Shown in pieces: positions 5,569-6,231 of a stretch of DNA of 6,231 bases. Position 1 is the first letter of the stretch. Each line of letters opens with the position of its first letter. The translations under genes were made by a program, and so were the position numbers. The notes beneath the pieces are model-generated. The model did no database searches and was not told where the DNA came from. It worked only from the letters and a program-made list of their open reading frames with translations. The DNA comes from Micrococcaceae bacterium (GTDB taxonomy: Bacteria; Actinomycetota; Actinomycetes; Actinomycetales; Micrococcaceae). The stretch lies in the NCBI GenBank assembly GCA_003486025.1, contig DNHA01000031.1, positions 2,777-9,007 on the forward strand, read 5' to 3'.

Positions 5569-5593
5569 GACTAGGGGGCGTTCCGGGTGTTCC
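5569..5593 (-). promoter_or_regulatory. Possible ECF-sigma (SigH/SigE-like) promoter toward trmB
   Basis: On the - strand GGGGAAC (ending at 5589) is followed by 17 bases and then GTC (5571-5569). This resembles the -35 GGAAC / -10 GTT-or-GTC pattern of extracytoplasmic stress sigma factors. GGAAC also occurs a second time in the spacer as part of a GGAAC(A/G)CCC tandem. The pattern is short and may be chance. A transcript from it would have a leader of roughly 70-80 nt before trmB. Confidence 0.22.
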
Positions 5594-5617
5594 CCTATAG
5601 CGCAGGCTGGCAAAGCG

Positions 5618-5640
5618 CTGTCATGCTAGAAACATGACAG
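5618..5640. repeat. 8-bp-arm palindrome over the yccF start codon
   Basis: CTGTCATG (5618-5625) and CATGACAG (5633-5640) are exact reverse complements with a 7-bp spacer CTAGAAA. The ATG of yccF is in the right arm. The size and spacing look like a dimeric repressor operator. No Shine-Dalgarno sequence is present before the ATG. Confidence 0.5.
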
Positions 5641-6044
5641 ATTTAGTGCGTGGCATCTTGAATATCATTTGGCTGCTCTTCGGCGGCCTGTGGTTGGCGT
5701 TGGGTTATGTTCTGGCCGGCATTATCTGCTGCCTGCTCATCGTCACCATTCCGTTTGGCATCGCTTCCTTCAGGATCGCCGGTTACGCGTTGTGGCCTTT
5801 TGGCCGAACCGTCGTGGACCGTGGCCCGGTGGGAGCCTTCTCGACCCTGGGAAATATTATCTGGCTAGTCTTCGCTGGAATCTGGATCGCCATCGGGCAC
5901 GTGGTGACAGCGATCCCGATGTTCGTTTCCATTATTGGCATTCCGCTAGGCATCGCAAACCTCAAAATGATCCCGGTATCTTTGATGCCGCTGGGGAAGG
6001 AAATAGTTCCTTCGGATTATTACATCGCAGGGATGCGACGCTAG
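5634..6044 (+). CDS. yccF: YccF-family inner membrane protein
   Basis: A 136-residue, strongly hydrophobic integral membrane protein of the YccF (DUF307) family, whose molecular function is not established. It is built of two tandem copies of the YccF domain: residues 10-61 (NIIWLLFGGLWLALGY ... IPFGIASFRIAGYALWPFGRTVV) and 74-125 (NIIWLVFAGIWIAIGH ... IPLGIANLKMIPVSLMPLGKEIV). The shared NIIWL, IP-GIA and P-G-x-x-V positions show the internal duplication. Each copy has about two membrane-spanning stretches. The length is close to the bacterial family norm. The ATG at 5634 fits the family N-terminus, but no ribosome binding site is visible and the codon lies in an 8-bp-arm palindrome. It is transcribed divergently from trmB (150 bp between starts) and ends ahead of a strong terminator. 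Confidence 0.9.
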   Translation: MTDLVRGILNIIWLLFGGLWLALGYVLAGIICCLLIVTIPFGIASFRIAGYALWPFGRTVVDRGPVGAFSTLGNIIWLVFAGIWIAIGHVVTAIPMFVSIIGIPLGIANLKMIPVSLMPLGKEIVPSDYYIAGMRR

Positions 6045-6062
6045 ATTTTCTGCAGCTAAGCT

Positions 6063-6089
6063 AAAGCCGGTCCATGCGGACCGGCTTTT
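6063..6089. terminator. Bidirectional rho-independent terminator
   Basis: AAAGCCGGTCC (6063-6073) and GGACCGGCTTT (6078-6088) form an 11-bp GC-rich perfect stem with the tetraloop ATGC, followed by a T-run (6086-6089) on +. It sits between the yccF stop and the convergent DinB-like gene. The A-run on the left arm would give a short U-run on the - strand, so it probably ends both transcripts. Confidence 0.85.
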
Positions 6090-6105
6090 GCCTTTGCTGT
6101 GGTGC

Positions 6106-6231
6106 CTAAGCTTTTTGCTGTCGTTGCTGCAGGATTTGTTCGCGCAGAATATCAGCGTGCCCGCAGTGCTGGGCCAGTTCCCGAAGAACGTGGAGTTGGA
6201 CCCAGGCTAGTGGCAGGGGGCCACGGCGGTT
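6106..6231 (-). CDS. DinB-like / DUF664 family protein (C-terminal part)
   Basis: The last 41 codons of a - strand gene run off the right edge and end at TAG (complement of 6106-6108). The visible peptide contains LAWVQLHVLRELAQHCGHADILREQ at about residues 8-32. Trp-10, Glu-18, His-22 and the GHADILRE block match the C-terminal helix of the DinB_2/DUF664 four-helix-bundle proteins, where the histidine in GHAD is a typical metal ligand. Members are putative metal-dependent enzymes, some linked to mycothiol- or bacillithiol-type S-transferases; the specific role here cannot be told. The tail is Gln-rich (QILQQRQQKA). It shares a terminator with yccF. The start and most of the protein are outside the window. 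Confidence 0.72.
   Translation of the reverse strand, partial: NRRGPLPLAWVQLHVLRELAQHCGHADILREQILQQRQQKA

Overview
The window looks like chromosomal DNA from a moderately GC-rich actinobacterium, most plausibly a member of the Micrococcaceae (Arthrobacter/Glutamicibacter type). This is inferred from the grpE-dnaJ-hspR gene order, which is typical of Actinobacteria, from the MerR-type repressor HspR, and from the resemblance of the flanking proteins to actinobacterial versions. No rRNA or other direct taxonomic marker is present.

Left part (1-2108, + strand): the distal part of a dnaK heat-shock operon. It holds the end of grpE (5' end outside the window), a zinc-finger-less dnaJ-type co-chaperone gene, and hspR. 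GrpE and the J-protein are the nucleotide-exchange and J-domain partners of DnaK, whose gene presumably lies just upstream. HspR is the repressor that, in relatives, uses DnaK as co-repressor on HAIR operators. Both internal gene junctions carry long perfect inverted repeats (14-bp arms after grpE, 13-bp arms after dnaJ). An 11-bp stem with one G-U pair follows hspR.

Middle (2109-3966, + strand): a 244-bp spacer with a GTGA-N6-TCAC CRP/GlxR-like site and a previously uncalled-looking short leader ORF whose stop overlaps the next start as ATGA. It is followed by a 537-aa AMP-forming acyl-CoA synthetase, probably a fatty-acid or other carboxylate activating enzyme.

Right-middle (3978-5483, - strand): trmB (tRNA m7G46 methyltransferase) followed 42 bp later by a GNAT acetyltransferase gene. 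The GNAT gene converges on the acyl-CoA synthetase gene with only 11 bp between the stops. Its start codon lies inside a 17-bp-arm perfect palindrome, with a -10-like hexamer overlapping the loop at the right distance for a leaderless transcript.

Right end (5634-6231): a small duplicated-domain membrane protein (YccF family) transcribed away from trmB, with another palindrome over its start codon. A convincing bidirectional terminator follows, then the C-terminal 41 codons of a DinB/DUF664-like protein on the - strand.

No mobile element, CRISPR array, tRNA or rRNA was seen. The genes are ordinary core or near-core genes. The unusual signals are mostly non-coding: start-codon palindromes, the coupled leader ORF, and hairpins at the heat-shock gene junctions.
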